DNA from: Guyanagaster necrorhizus
Taxonomy: Eukaryota > Basidiomycota > Agaricomycetes > Agaricales > Physalacriaceae
DNA length: 64,000 bases
Assembly: GCF_019112545.1 (NCBI RefSeq)
Contig: NW_025064885.1
Coordinates: 248,001-312,000, forward strand
Reading direction: 5' to 3'
Part shown: positions 1 to 11,431 of the stretch, one piece after another
How positions within the stretch are numbered: the first letter of the stretch is position 1
How the letters are laid out: the number at the start of each line of letters is the position of its first letter
Program-made: the position numbers and the translations under genes
Notes under the pieces: model-generated
Databases searched by the model: none
Told to the model about the DNA's origin: nothing
Seen by the model: the letters and a program-made list of their open reading frames with translations, nothing else

Positions 1-1270
1 CTCTAGGAAGGGGTGGATATTGCTGCTGAGGAATATCACTGTCAGAGATATGTCTCCTTTCAACGTAATCTTTGTTGTCGACTCGGACTTTTTCCCGAAC
101 GAAAACGTCAACACTCCTTGTCGGATATTGTTGCTCCTCGGAATACCGATCAAGCTTTGCAGCCCGAGCATGATGGCTGTGCTTTTCATTTGCCGACTTG
201 TCCAGGAGCTGCAGTTTCTTTGAGCGTCCATCTCTTTCCGCAGAGACGCGGGTTTCGTCTGAACAACTGGCAGCACGAACATCCACATATTCAGTGGTTT
301 GTTGAAGCATGGTTTGTTCTGACTCATTGGCTACAGACATTTCACCAGCCTGCCACCTAATGCCAAGCTGAACGTCGCGCGCTTGAGGTTCAATGTGCTT
401 TGCTGTGGTACGATGAACAACCTTATTGGGTGGGAGCCGAATGGCATACTTCTGAGATAATGACCGGTCCAATGCCTCAAAAGGGCTCGTGATCGGACCC
501 CAATCTATCCAGACGGGAATGCTGTATGCGGTGTACGCTTCCAGGAAATTTGCAACATTTTCGCATACCCGAGGATCTACAAAGAGACCGACTCGCCGTG
601 ATGCCTCTTCACCTTGCCAAAAGCCACTATCATTCTGAACTAACCAAGAAGTTCGAATGAGATCGGTCCAGTTTCCGCCAACTTCCTCTGTGAGCGTGAT
701 TTCCCAGTCGTCCCCATCCTTTTCCGCCAGAGTGAGCGCCAAGAGAAAAGAGATTTCCCCTGCCAGTACTAAAAATGCGTCCCGCGATCGCATCGCGGCG
801 TCTTCCATGTCCATCTTGTGGCATTTCGCATGGTGATATCCATACTCCCATGGCGGAGGGAATCTAGGATAGGGAAATCTTTCGACACAATCCAATTTTT
901 GTCCTAATGTTTTCCTTAGGATACCCAAAAGATTTTCCAGATGCTTCCATTCGTCGGCGACTCTTGTTTCCAAAGCCCATTGTCCCGGCGAAGGAGAAAA
1001 CAGTGGGATAGACGCGGACGAATAGTTCAGGCACTTGAACAAAACGCACTGATAAACGCAGCTCCGATGGACAGGAAGAAACCCCTGGTATGGCATAGTG
1101 TCGGAAGCCCAACTGCGTTCCATGAACTTGTTGGGATCTGGAAGCCACAAACTTTTCGGATCTTGGAGGGGTATGCCCCTCGCAGGCACAAGGGGAAGAG
1201 TGTCTGATTCCAGACACAAGAACAAGTGGTTGTGATCATCTTGAATGGTCGTACGAATTGGCGAGGGCAT
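1..1270 (-). CDS. Uncharacterised protein, C-terminus beyond the window edge
   Basis: One uninterrupted frame runs on the minus strand from an ATG at 1270 (begins MPSPIRTTIQ) to base 1 without a stop, giving about 423 residues of a longer protein or of a first exon. The first 240 residues are rich in Trp, Pro and aromatic residues (for example WLPDPNKF near residue 40 and FPPPWEYGYHH near residue 125) and look globular. The region after about residue 270 is polar and charged, probably disordered. There is no signal peptide or membrane segment. I do not recognise a named domain. The style resembles the large families of conserved hypothetical proteins in mushroom genomes, but that is inference. 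The length of open frame and its codon use support a real gene; the function is unknown. Confidence 0.7.
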   Translation of the reverse strand, partial: MPSPIRTTIQDDHNHLFLCLESDTLPLVPARGIPLQDPKSLWLPDPNKFMERSWASDTMPYQGFLPVHRSCVYQCVLFKCLNYSSASIPLFSPSPGQWALETRVADEWKHLENLLGILRKTLGQKLDCVERFPYPRFPPPWEYGYHHAKCHKMDMEDAAMRSRDAFLVLAGEISFLLALTLAEKDGDDWEITLTEEVGGNWTDLIRTSWLVQNDSGFWQGEEASRRVGLFVDPRVCENVANFLEAYTAYSIPVWIDWGPITSPFEALDRSLSQKYAIRLPPNKVVHRTTAKHIEPQARDVQLGIRWQAGEMSVANESEQTMLQQTTEYVDVRAASCSDETRVSAERDGRSKKLQLLDKSANEKHSHHARAAKLDRYSEEQQYPTRSVDVFVREKVRVDNKDYVERRHISDSDIPQQQYPPLPR

Positions 1271-1789
1271 CGTTCTGGGGGTCCGCGTCGTTCAATTGGT
1301 GACTGAAATCCGTAACGCATGAAAACGCACCGACAGACACACCACCAATGCACTATTGTTGATTCTAAGGCTGGTCTCTAACACGAATACCTATAATTCC
1401 TGCTAATGCACCTCTTGCGATCCGAGTTGTCACTCAAGATCTCCGAAGAATCAGCTTTGCTACGGCTCGCGAGGACACTTGGACGGGTATAACCCAGATG
1501 TTTTGCTTTGAACACCCAGATAGCTTCAACTAGGCAGCAGCGTAGTCTTTGGTATGCCCCAAAGTGCGAGTTTGTGGTCAAAAGTTTTGCAAGTTGTCAT
1601 TTCCCACCAAGCTGTGTGGTTCGGATCAATTTCGCCTCAGCGCGATCTCGCACTGTTAATGCTGGCTAAAGTGCATCTTACAATGTATGGAAGCCTCTGT
1701 GGTGGTTTACTTGGCACAAAACGCCGATACTGATATACGCTAAAATGAGTAGCCAAGTTGTAGTTAAGTGTACCACTAGTGAATATTGC
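1271..1789. other. Intergenic region between minus-strand genes
   Basis: This holds the presumed promoter of the edge gene and the 3' untranslated region of the Rdx gene. Only short, unconvincing open frames are present. I see no repeat, RNA gene or mobile element. Confidence 0.5.
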
Positions 1790-2319
1790 TCAAGATTTGA
1801 TGTCAGAGTGCCCTAACGAACGGCCTGGCTGAACTCGATCACGAACTCGCTGTTTCTGAAGAGCGGTTGAGCTCAAGGAAGTACTGAGAGAAAGGTGTCA
1901 CATACAAGAGCTTTGAGCTCAGGGAAGCCGCCCTCTATCTTCCTATCCCATAATAAATGTGGGGACTCATTTTCAACAATAATCCAGACGCGGAAACGGC
2001 CGGCAGTTTCATCTGAGTTCAGAGGATGCAGAGATATATTCCCTATCAAAGGCGGCGGAAATGTCAAGAAGAGCTCTGTCTGCGTCCACGTTGCTCTATG
2101 AAGCCTGGCGTACATTGGGCGCTCGATTTATTTACCATGTTTTTGCAAGCTTACCATCGGCACTGGAATGCGGTGAGCTGGGGGATAAACGCGAGTAGGT
2201 GTACTCACCCTATTGCAAAATTCGATGGTGATGCCAGTGGTAGTGGAAGGCGCCGGAAAAACAAATGTGGAAGGATCTAATAAAGTACCACTACTTGGTT
2301 GGACTTCATTGGACGACAT
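1790..2319 (-). CDS. Rdx-family (selenoprotein W/T/H-like) redox protein
   Basis: The spliced product is 127 residues from four exons: 2319-2209, 2162-2155, 2104-1906 and 1855-1790. It has the Rdx thioredoxin-like layout: an N-terminal beta strand leading to a CxxC motif (CNRC, residues about 36-39), then the signature RWLHRATW, a central WDRK..GGFPELK block and a C-terminal KQRVRD...PGRSLGHSD tail. In animal SelW one motif residue is selenocysteine; here both are Cys, as is usual in fungi. The family is thought to act in thiol redox control, with the exact substrate unknown. The second exon is only 8 bases and encodes the second Cys of the motif. An upstream in-frame ATG at 2334 would add five residues; I prefer 2319 by size. 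It is divergent from PCH2. Confidence 0.9.
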
Positions 2320-2443
2320 CGTGGCGATGGTCAAGCAGTGATTGTTTAGTCTTAGTCATTCGCCATGCATGTGATGCGTTGGCAATATTGACGCGTTGTT
2401 TGGTCCAACCGGACGCGTCCTTCCTTTACCCTGAACCACCATC
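2320..2443. promoter_or_regulatory. Shared divergent promoter, Rdx gene / PCH2
   Basis: Only 124 bases separate the two start codons, so both promoters must lie here or extend into the neighbouring 5' regions. No clear TATA box is visible. A bidirectional promoter is inferred from the layout alone. Confidence 0.45.
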
Positions 2444-4238
2444 ATGACAGCCACTGAAGCCCCAAAAATAAGGTGGACAGTTCATGGTATGCTCTTTCAT
2501 CGATGAATCCTTCATTATGCCGTGACTGAAGCGTCTCTGTATAGTTGAGGTTCGTTTGAAATCCCGAGCTACCGCCAGGTTCGAAACGATTCGCCATCGA
2601 GTTCATGACTGGATACATACATTCGACCGCATCAACTTGTCCTCGACTCTTATCGGATGGGAGGTCGTTCCAGAACTGGGGACATCTGTTGATCGGATCG
2701 TTGTCTGCGAATCAACATGTCCGTCACAGTCTCTTCCACTAGACGAGTTGACCTTACAGGTCCACGTTTATCAACCTTCGGACACCGATTCCTTTGAGGA
2801 ATTTTCCAACGGCGCTGGCTCCAAAGATGACGAGGATGATACAATGGCTGCAAGTGTCTGCGAATTGCCCAATCTAAGCTGGGAGGGTCTCTGGGATTCT
2901 TTGATATACGCGGATGATATAAAGATGAAGCTTTTGGACTACATTCATGCCACTCTCATCTTCAGCGATGCTGACGTTAACTGTGAGTACATTATGTTTA
3001 GCGGAATGCAGACGTTAATCCTACAGTCAATCTTGTTTCATGGAATCGCGTCGTTCTCCTGCATGGACCTCCCGGAACAGGAAAAACATCACTGTGTCGT
3101 GCACTTGCGCAGAAGCTCTCCATCCGCTTATCCCATCGGTATGATCATGCTTACTTCTAGCCGGTGCACATTCTCATTATCGACAGTTATACCAATGCCC
3201 GATTACTTGAGATAAATGCTCACTCCCTCTTTTCCAAATGGTTTTCAGAATCTGGAAAGCTCGTCCAGCGGCTTTTCACAAGTATAACAGAACTTGCCGA
3301 AGAAGAAGATGCTTTCCTCGTTGTCCTCATAGGTTCGTCTTCTGTTCCTCATCGAACATTGAACTCCTCTGATTGTCTGTAGATGAGGTAGAATCTTTGA
3401 CAGCGGCAAGGGCCGGGGCAATGGCAGGTACGGAACCATCGGATGGCTTACGGGTACGCATATATGCACCTTCTCAACATTTGCCTAAGATTTCATCAAT
3501 GTCTTTCAGGTCGTGAATGCCCTTCTAACCCAATTGGACAAGTTGAAGCACAAGAAAAACGTCCTGGTCATGTCGACAAGTAATCTTGTAAAAGCGATTG
3601 GTGAGCTATTGCATCTACGTCCATGCTCTGGAAATCTCACGTATTCTGCAGATAGTGCATTTGTAGATCGAGCAGATATCATACAATATGTTGACCTTCC
3701 TTCTCGCGAAGCTATATACGATATCCTCCGTTCGTCGCTATGCGAGATTGTGAATAAAGGTCTCGTCACTCCTGTTGTAAGGCATCTCCTTGTATACGGC
3801 CGGCTCTATCTTGATTGCTATGAGTAGAACGTTCCTACTCTACAAGCAGCACGAATGTATGAACTGGCAGCTCCCGCACAGTCTACGCCATCCGCTTCAG
3901 CACCTATAGATGCTCACGCAAAGTCAGGGCATGTAGCTCTCAAGCTTCGTGCGCTAGCAGCTGATTGTCGAGTAAACACGCAACTTATTAAACGCCGCCT
4001 ATGTACATGCTGATTTGGTTTTCAGAGTCACGGCATGTCTGGTCGAGCGCTGCGCCGGCTTCCCGTGCTTGCTCTCGCAAGATATATAGGGATTAGTGGC
4101 GTCTCTAGTGTTGCACTATCGTCACCTTCAAAAGGGCATGCTCAAACACAGCAGGCGTGTGCAGGTATCGACCAATGGCTGATTGGCATGGAACGGGTCC
4201 TTGCAGAACAAGCAAAGGAGAAAGAACGGTTATCATGA
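2444..4238 (+). CDS. PCH2: Pachytene checkpoint AAA+ ATPase PCH2/TRIP13
   Basis: Nine exons (2444-2486, 2545-2982, 3027-3138, 3187-3332, 3383-3453, 3510-3600, 3652-3776, 3828-3971, 4026-4238) give 460 residues, close to TRIP13 family size. The AAA+ core is complete: Walker A GPPGTGKT, a pore-loop region leading to [16 protein letters not shown], Walker B VVLIDEVES, sensor-1 VMSTSN and an arginine-finger region [10 protein letters not shown]. The N-terminal 160 residues form the less conserved substrate-adaptor region. The family remodels HORMA-domain proteins (Hop1, Mad2), controlling meiotic crossover checkpoints and spindle checkpoint silencing. An internal acidic Asp/Glu stretch follows the N-terminal part. 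The ATG at 2444 is the only in-frame start giving a valid first splice. The gene is tail to tail with the next one, 98 bases apart. Confidence 0.95.
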
Positions 4239-4336
4239 TTAAACGGAGACATCTTGCTATTGCTGCTCTCTAGCCAGACGTAATTATTGCATGTTATGTG
4301 ACCACATCACCGTGTACTTTGACAATGTACCAAAAC

Positions 4337-5404
4337 CTATTTCTGCACAATACGGGCGAGTTTGCGTCTACGTTGTGCCAACATCCGAAGTCTCATTGCT
4401 GATGTCCTTAGCTGTTCCGCTTCCGCTTCCTCTCTTTCTGCGCGTTGTAGAAGAAGGTCGACGAACTCCGCTTCTAACACTCCATGAGCACGCATCGTCA
4501 GAGGAGTGACGTTCCCAACTACCCCAGTGCTTCCTTGCGACTGCAGATCCACAGTTCTACTAGCCTCGGGAAGCAAGGATGGCCGCAGGTTTGATTGTAA
4601 TGGTTTGCGTTTTTCTAGACCGTTTCCCGTACGACCAAGTTCATCGACGACCAGGCGAAATTGCGCGATCGTCGACGCAGACAAACTTGAAGCAGGGCAG
4701 GTATGAGTACGTAGGGATGGTCGACGTTCCTCGAATGGCGGGGAGGGCAGTGGCGAAACAAACTTTTTCGAATGAAATAAGACGGGGCCCACAGTTTGAG
4801 ACATTTTAGCAGTGTATATTTCGTCGCATACAGGCAGATGTGGAACACTCGGAATTTTAGCGGCAGGTGGAGGGCTAATAAGATATGGTAGATTGTGCCC
4901 TTCAGCTGCGTCCGTGGGTGGATGGTTGGAATCCAAGTGTTCAAAAGAACGAGATGATGTGATAAGAGCGGGATCCAGAAGGTATCCGGAGTGCTCTTCT
5001 GAGACACTTGGATCTGGTGTGAAGACTCGAAGAGACGGAGAGCGCAAGAGACCTCGAAGGATAGTTGGACTGAGCTTTGAGAAATGCTTCATGCGTAACG
5101 GGGTAGACAGATAAGGATGTTTAACATCGCTTTCGTCGTCCCTCGGCGGCAGGGAGAATGACGGAGGCTCGGCAAATGGCTCCAAGGGCGGCAGAAGCGG
5201 CGAGATAGCGACAGGCGAGGTACTGTGCAAATCGCCGTTACTGACATCGAACGCCTTGAATAGATATTCCGCGCTCTTTTCATCGAGGGAGATGGTATCG
5301 GCGAGACATTGGAGACACTTGGGACGGATAATAGATTTCGCAGATGTGTATCTGTCGACGTTGGGAGATACCATGACGAGATGAAAGGACAAGCCCAAGT
5401 CCAT
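4337..5404 (-). CDS. Uncharacterised Ser/Pro-rich protein with C-terminal helix
   Basis: A single-exon frame of 355 residues from ATG 5404, or 345 from ATG 5374 (MVSPNVDRYT), which I find the more natural start. A short N-terminal segment carries a CLQC motif. The middle is low-complexity Ser/Pro/Leu-rich sequence, probably disordered. The last 50 residues are rich in Glu, Arg, Ala and Leu and should form a basic/acidic amphipathic helix or coiled coil. No known domain is recognised. The long frame with steady fungal codon use supports a real gene. It lies between the converging PCH2 gene and the 3' end of CLASP, and is transcribed in the same direction as CLASP. Confidence 0.75.
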   Translation of the reverse strand: MDLGLSFHLVMVSPNVDRYTSAKSIIRPKCLQCLADTISLDEKSAEYLFKAFDVSNGDLHSTSPVAISPLLPPLEPFAEPPSFSLPPRDDESDVKHPYLSTPLRMKHFSKLSPTILRGLLRSPSLRVFTPDPSVSEEHSGYLLDPALITSSRSFEHLDSNHPPTDAAEGHNLPYLISPPPAAKIPSVPHLPVCDEIYTAKMSQTVGPVLFHSKKFVSPLPSPPFEERRPSLRTHTCPASSLSASTIAQFRLVVDELGRTGNGLEKRKPLQSNLRPSLLPEASRTVDLQSQGSTGVVGNVTPLTMRAHGVLEAEFVDLLLQRAEREEAEAEQLRTSAMRLRMLAQRRRKLARIVQK

Positions 5405-5632
5405 TCAAGTCAGGAACTATATGTATCGTCTGAGCCACAATTCGCCCCGATCTGGATATATTCATAGCTAGAATACTTAACATAACAGCAGTAGGGTAAA
5501 GGACACAGGAAAACGTTTAGTGTAATAATCGTACAGTTGTAGAGCCATGCTGGAAAATATATCAACAAGTCATGCAAGCCACGTTAATAACATAGTTGGA
5601 ACCGTCAACGGTTGCCCAGATGTTTCTTGGTT

Positions 5633-8600
5633 TCAATCAGTAGGTCTGGGAGACATGCTGGTTCGGGTATCCAATCTTCTCATTTCTTTCTCCAGCCGAT
5701 TGATGCCTGAAGTTTTGTTCGAATTCGGTAGTCCCCGGACACCGTGCTTGTCGAATAGATAAGTTAGTAGGTTCTTCTTCTCGTCGGCTAGACCATCCAG
5801 AAGAACGAATAGATGTGTTTCATCTCGAAGCACAAGCTGGGCAGCAATTATCACAGCGGCCGCCGACTCTCTCACTACAAGAGAAGTTTTGTCGTTTAGC
5901 GACTATGACAATCAGTTTAATCTTCAGCCCAAACAGAACATACTGATTGGACTCACAGCGATGAGAGTCGTCCTGAGACGTGGCATCTCTTCTTCTGCGA
6001 TTTCTGCGGGCAAACGGAGGATAAATTTCCCAAGAGCGATCAGACCAAATGCATATGTTGCAGCTTGGACTTCTTCGTCCGAAAATTCAGGGTGAAGTTC
6101 AGCTCTGAAGGTCCGTAGGCAAGCATGCATGGTGGTCAATCCATACACGGGCTCTACGTGGGAAGTCAAGGCATCACGGATTGTGTTGGTAGCCTCCAAT
6201 ACCTAATCAACGCAAAAATAAGAAACCCATAAACACATGTACCTAGCACACTTACATTAGGCTTGTTGCAGTAACGTATTCGTAGTAGGACAGAAAGCAT
6301 ATCTGCTTCATGACCTTCAATATAGGCCGCCTGGTTTTGCAGCACTTCCCATAGGACGATAAGCCCGTACTCGAGTTCTTCCTCACTCTAGAATGGTGAT
6401 ATAAGTTAACGTGACAACAACGGGAGGGGAACGAAATTACTTTGAGTGGGTTTAGACATTGGATAAGTGCATTCAAGAACCGGTCAGAGTTATGGTTCCT
6501 CTCCCATATATCAGAATGAAGGTTTGATACAAAAGAAGAACTGACAAAGGGAGAAGGGCTCCCGGAATAACCCAGCTCGGGACTCATGGGCGATGATGGG
6601 TCGGCTACAGGGTTCGCTATACAGAAAAGAGCTATCCGTCGGAGAAGATCGACGTCGACATCGCCAGATTTCATGCGGGAAATATATCCTTTTAGTTCCC
6701 CCTCATGGTCTGAAATAGTGGCGTCTTCAAAACTTAAACAGTGGGCAATCACTACAGACCATGATATCAACTACTAAACTTATTCAGTTAAAAGAAAACC
6801 CTCCACTTACAAGCCTTCCGCTTGAGCCACCAACCATTCTCTTGTCGACGGTCTGGTCGGAGGACATCCATCAAAGACGGCGAGCTGGTCTTGTTCATGG
6901 GGCTATCTTTGAAAAGCGCAGCCTGTCGCATGACAGATGTAACTCGGTTCACAGGAGTGGTTGGCGGCGCCTGTCCTTGAACAGGCTGTAAAGGCGATGG
7001 CTTAGCCTTCATCTTAGGCGTCGCAAGCCCATTAGTACCACCGGCAAAGAGCGATGCGGGTATCACAGGATGATCTAGCTCTTCCTCCTCCGGTTCTACG
7101 AGCTCCAGGAGTCGCTCAGCGGCACTCTCTGCCTGCTCTGCGCGAGCTCTTAGCGCATCTTCAACAACAGCCTGGCCACCCCCAAGGTCAACCACGGAAT
7201 CAGAAGACAGTACATTAGGAAGACCAATGACGGGCTTCGAGCCTACCGATTTCGGCGAAAGTGACTGGGACTGGGTATCTGACTTCGGCGTAGTAGCAGG
7301 GTATTGTTCGAAAGGTGCAGAAAATGACATGAGGTTTATAGAGTGATCATCAAAATCAGTGTCATAATCGGGTATTGGTATGCTTTGCGCTAGGAGTAGA
7401 GAATCTTCTGGACCTGTCGCGTCAATTAGAAGGGTAGAGTGTCGAACCTGTGTAGGTGTAGTGACAGGTCTCTTGGTGGGACTGCGGCTTGGCGGCGAAC
7501 CTACAGAGGACGGAGGGGAGGCAGGTAATGCTGTTCGAGCCGCTCTCTGAAGAATGGACTGTCGATTGGTAGAACCAGAAAGAGGCGATGATGGAGATAA
7601 TGTGCGCCGTTGAAACGAGTTTTCGGGAGAGTGTGGAGAAGAAGGTCTGACTAGACTCACTCGCGGATTTGAACGAGGAGGAGAAATCGGTGTAGCCCCT
7701 GCACTCACAGGACGGCTGGGGTTGTTGGATATAATACGAGAGCGCGTTGAAGGAGGCGAAGTAGAGGTACGCAAAGGGGATGAAGGTCGCGGTGTGAATC
7801 TTGATGGAGGTGAAGTTGATGCCGGTGATAAGGACCGCTTGAAAGGCGTATGAGAGGCAGTGGCTTGATGCCGCAATGTAGGAGGAGAGGTCGCAATTGC
7901 TTTCGCTTTGGCTCGGCTAGCTGCGATTGCAGCTGCTACACTACTTTTCTTAGTTGGTTTCGCGGCGACTGGCGGCAGGATGGCGACAGCATTGGGATCA
8001 GGACAGGCCTTTTCGAGCTGCTTTCGAGCTACCGAATCTAGTGATTCGGAGATAACGCTGCCGCGCTCTGGCCAGAAGCTCTGAAAGACCCAGAAAGATT
8101 TTCGCGCTTCTGCTTTGACGGCAGGATTAGGATCCCCCAAAGATTTCTTCAGTGATTTTTCCAAAGTCTCCAGCCCTCCACTACTTTCTATCGTCAATTT
8201 CGCATGCTGACCATGGACTTCCAAGTAATGCTTCGTATGGCTCGTCGCATACGTTCGTGCTTGCACTGTCTTTTCCTGTAGAGTCTGCCAGAGCAGAGGG
8301 ATGAAAATGCGGGGTGTGCCAGAGGTGTAGTTTATTATTGCTGTCACAGCTGTTTGCGACTCCTGAGCCGTGATTTTCTTGGTGAATCCAGCCATTTTGA
8401 GAAGATTGGAAAGGAGAACATCGCAGAAAGGATCCAAAGCGATTCCCAAAGCAGAAGCCAATTCGCTATAGAGGGAAATAGTATTCGTAGCAACTGTCGT
8501 TCGCAGACTAATCAGCTAAGTGATAGATCAGTAATTGGATCGCTGCGTCAGAAAGCATCATATACCGATTTTATCGACCACTGGATGAAGCCATCTTTCA

Positions 8601-10117
8601 AGCAGGCCATGAAGGTGTCAGGATACCTCGTATGAACATCGCCTTTGAGCATGCCGCGCACTCTGGTTATGGATTGGTCGCGTATTGCCCAATTATGCTC
8701 CGTTTCCTTTCCCTGGAAACACAAACTAAATCAGCCATATCGTTGACATACAAAAGAATACTCACATCAAATGGTTTTGCCATGCCTAGAAATTCGTTCT
8801 CCAGATCGCGACTGGAAGCTATCTAATTGAAATATGAGACTATGTGGGGTTTACGATATACTAACAACGCTCACGTAGACAGCACGAATCTCGGAAGCCT
8901 GAGACTCGTCAACTGGGGTGATTATACTGGGAGACACAGCGCCAGCGCGACTAACCGGCCTTGGGATGCCCGTCGAACTAGCAGCTCTTGGAATTCCATT
9001 CCCGGCAGATGTGGAGGACTTGCGATTCTGAAGCATCATGCTAGGGGGGATATATTCCTTTGTCTTCGTGACGCTATCACTACTCTCTGATCCCTCTCTG
9101 CTATGAAGCCCATTCCCCGTCCCAGAACCGGCACCTAGAAGTTTTGAAAGCACTCCATCAACGATCGTCTTCCTAACGCCTTTTTTGGTTAATTCTTTCT
9201 TCAAATCAGCACGGGCCGCATCAGTGACTGCGGGTCCCGAAAAAAGTTCCACCACGGATTGACGCGAACATTCCCGTACATGAGCATCTGTGTCTTCGAG
9301 ACTGTCGACAAGGAGGGTCAAATAAGGCCGGATAGGGAATGTATGGTGATTTCGGCGAATATGGACAAGAGCCAGAATGGACTAAGGTGAGGTGAATGAA
9401 CACGTTTTCGGTGCGTACAGAGTGTAGCATACCTGTTCTCGCACCTTCCACACCTTGCTTGCTAGTCCATTTTCTCGAAGGAACCTTTCAAACATCGCTA
9501 GCGGTGTTTCGGGGCCCTTGGTCCCTCTTGAATTGGTAGACATCATGCCAGTCCCGCCAGCACGATATGCGAAACCCCCTAGGATTACTAAAGCTTCCCG
9601 AGCCTTGGTTTGAGCCTTTTCCTTATCTCCTAGACGTTCTATGAGTCCGCCCGCAGGAAGAAATGCAGTAAGCAGTTGTCGGAGGGTGACACTGTCCACG
9701 AATGAAGAAGAGGAGGATGTTGATGAAGACAGCGAGGGCGAAATGACACCGCGTCCTGCAGCATAAATTACATGGCGTGAGACGAGAAGGGGTATTAATG
9801 GTGGCAGAGCAGAGAGTGTTGCCGCGGTGAGATGCTGGTTCGACGTTCGTAAACATGCCTTGAGAACATTGATGAGACTGTCGGGGTCGTCGATCTGTAC
9901 AGCACAGCTGGCATTCAAGAGATAAGACCTATTGGTTCTGAAGAAAACATACCTCTGCGCCGGATTCGAATTCAGATTGAAGTTTGGTTAATGCGTCGAC
10001 TTTGACGTCAACATCTAGTCGCGTTTAGTTAGGATTGAGGAAATGGCGCGACGAAACAGTACCGTTGCTTTTGCATTTAATCACCAGTTTTCCGACAATT
10101 GAATCATTTGGATCCAT
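5633..10117 (-). CDS. CLASP / Stu1-type microtubule rescue protein
   Basis: A large multi-exon gene, starting MDPNDSIVGK at 10117 and ending near 5633, encodes about 1,290 residues. The N-terminal part has TOG-like HEAT repeats (a conserved block DSLEDTDAHVRECSRQSVVELF near the first third). A long exon (about 8461-6790) carries the CLASP N-terminal TOG domain (GTPRIFIPLLWQTLQEK), followed by a basic Ser/Pro/Arg-rich linker with many SP and TP sites, typical of the microtubule-lattice-binding region. The C-terminal exons form another helical repeat domain. CLASP proteins bind microtubules and tubulin, promote rescue and stabilise the spindle midzone. The SP/TP-rich linker suggests control by cyclin-dependent kinases (inference). 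Introns are all about 50-70 bases. Small exon limits near 8830-8640 and 6250-5880 are approximate. Confidence 0.9.
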
Positions 10118-10266
10118 TGCAGGACAAAGACGCAAATGAGGCCCGTACAGTGGTAATGGCGCGAGAAGGCAAAGTCTGTCGCGTAAACACACACAAATTC
10201 AGTCATAGGTTGCCATGTACAAATACTACTCATGCATTCCTACAGGCAACAAATGTATAAACTTCT

Positions 10267-11383
10267 TTAGAATATACGGTACTTCTTGGCTAGGAAGTAT
10301 CCTACGCCCGACAGCATACCGGCGACATGGCCTGCATGGGCCTGAGTGTCTGCTTTGTAGGTCACAGATGAATAGGCCTCCCAAAGGAATATTCCTGGAA
10401 CAAGGGCCCAAGCAGGAATAGGTATGATTCCGTAGAGTGAGAAAATCATCCTTGGATTGACACATGCAAGGAGGGATATCAATGAATACACAGCGCCTGA
10501 ATTTGTTGACGTCAGGTCAAAAAATGACCGTAGAATTAATCATGGTCCTTACCACTTGCACCCATACAAGGTATATCACGATTGTCGACGATGTTGCTCC
10601 AAGCAACGTGGCAAGCATTAGCAATGACTCCTGCTATATGCATATATGAAAGTCCGCTCACTGAGACGGAGTAAGGTATGTAAACTTACACGCCAGATAA
10701 ACCCCAATAAATCGCTTATTGCCTAACATCTCAAGCATTGTTGGGGCGAAAAAGAAGAATGTAAAAGTATTGAAGAACAGATGGCCGATGCCTTTATGGG
10801 AAAACATAGCAGTGACAAGGGTCCAGCTGGCGCGAAATGAATGAGTTATTGCGAATTTGGATGCAGGGTCCGTGTACGCACGGCCGGACGAGAGTGTTCC
10901 GCCAGCTGCTGGTGAAGTTATCCTGCATCCACGAATAAAAAGGGTGTCCCTATGCTAGCTGATAAGCTTCATATGAAGGCAGTAGAAAAAATATACCCTT
11001 GCAGCTGCGGCTCGCGCTTGACCATGCTCCGATATCCATGCCAGGAATACGAGACCATTTATGCCCATAATACCGTAAAAAATGTAGTTCCCTGGGATCT
11101 TGTCAAGCCAATCGAAGGGTCGACGAGACTGTAGTGAGCTGTGATATGGTCGAATACTGTGCGACCTTAGTCTAGCCAATATAGAGCTGAGGGATGACGC
11201 GGACGCGCTAGTAGATGGGATCCCTATGATTCTGTGGTGAACGTTGGAACGGCAGTGTGCAACAAACTCTCTTCGAAATTGACGTGTTACATTGGCATGA
11301 GAGCGCGAGAGTGTATTCGCAGAGAGGATATTTCTGCAAGGGAATGTGAACGGCGTCATGGAAGTCGGAAAGCAAGTGAGCAT
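10267..11383 (-). CDS. Rhomboid-family intramembrane serine protease, mitochondrial type
   Basis: The first exon encodes a basic, Ser/Arg-rich N-terminus (many Arg, few acidic residues) that fits a mitochondrial presequence, followed by a hydrophobic segment after FDWLDKIPGNY. Later exons encode further membrane helices (FASWTL-type segment, HLFFNTFTFFFF), then the catalytic serine motif GASG followed by AVYSLISLLA, and the catalytic histidine in AHAGHVAGM. An intron interrupts the Ser motif after its codon. The order, with one helix before a six-helix core, matches the PARL/Pcp1 group that cleaves mitochondrial inner-membrane proteins. The start may be 11383 or 11359. It is head to head with TRAPPC2, with only 48-72 bases between ATGs. 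A Golgi or other rhomboid is less likely because of the presequence. Confidence 0.85.
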
Positions 11384-11431
11384 TGTTTGTCATGATCATT
11401 GGGGCCCTGTTTTGGCAGGTGTTCCTTGAAG

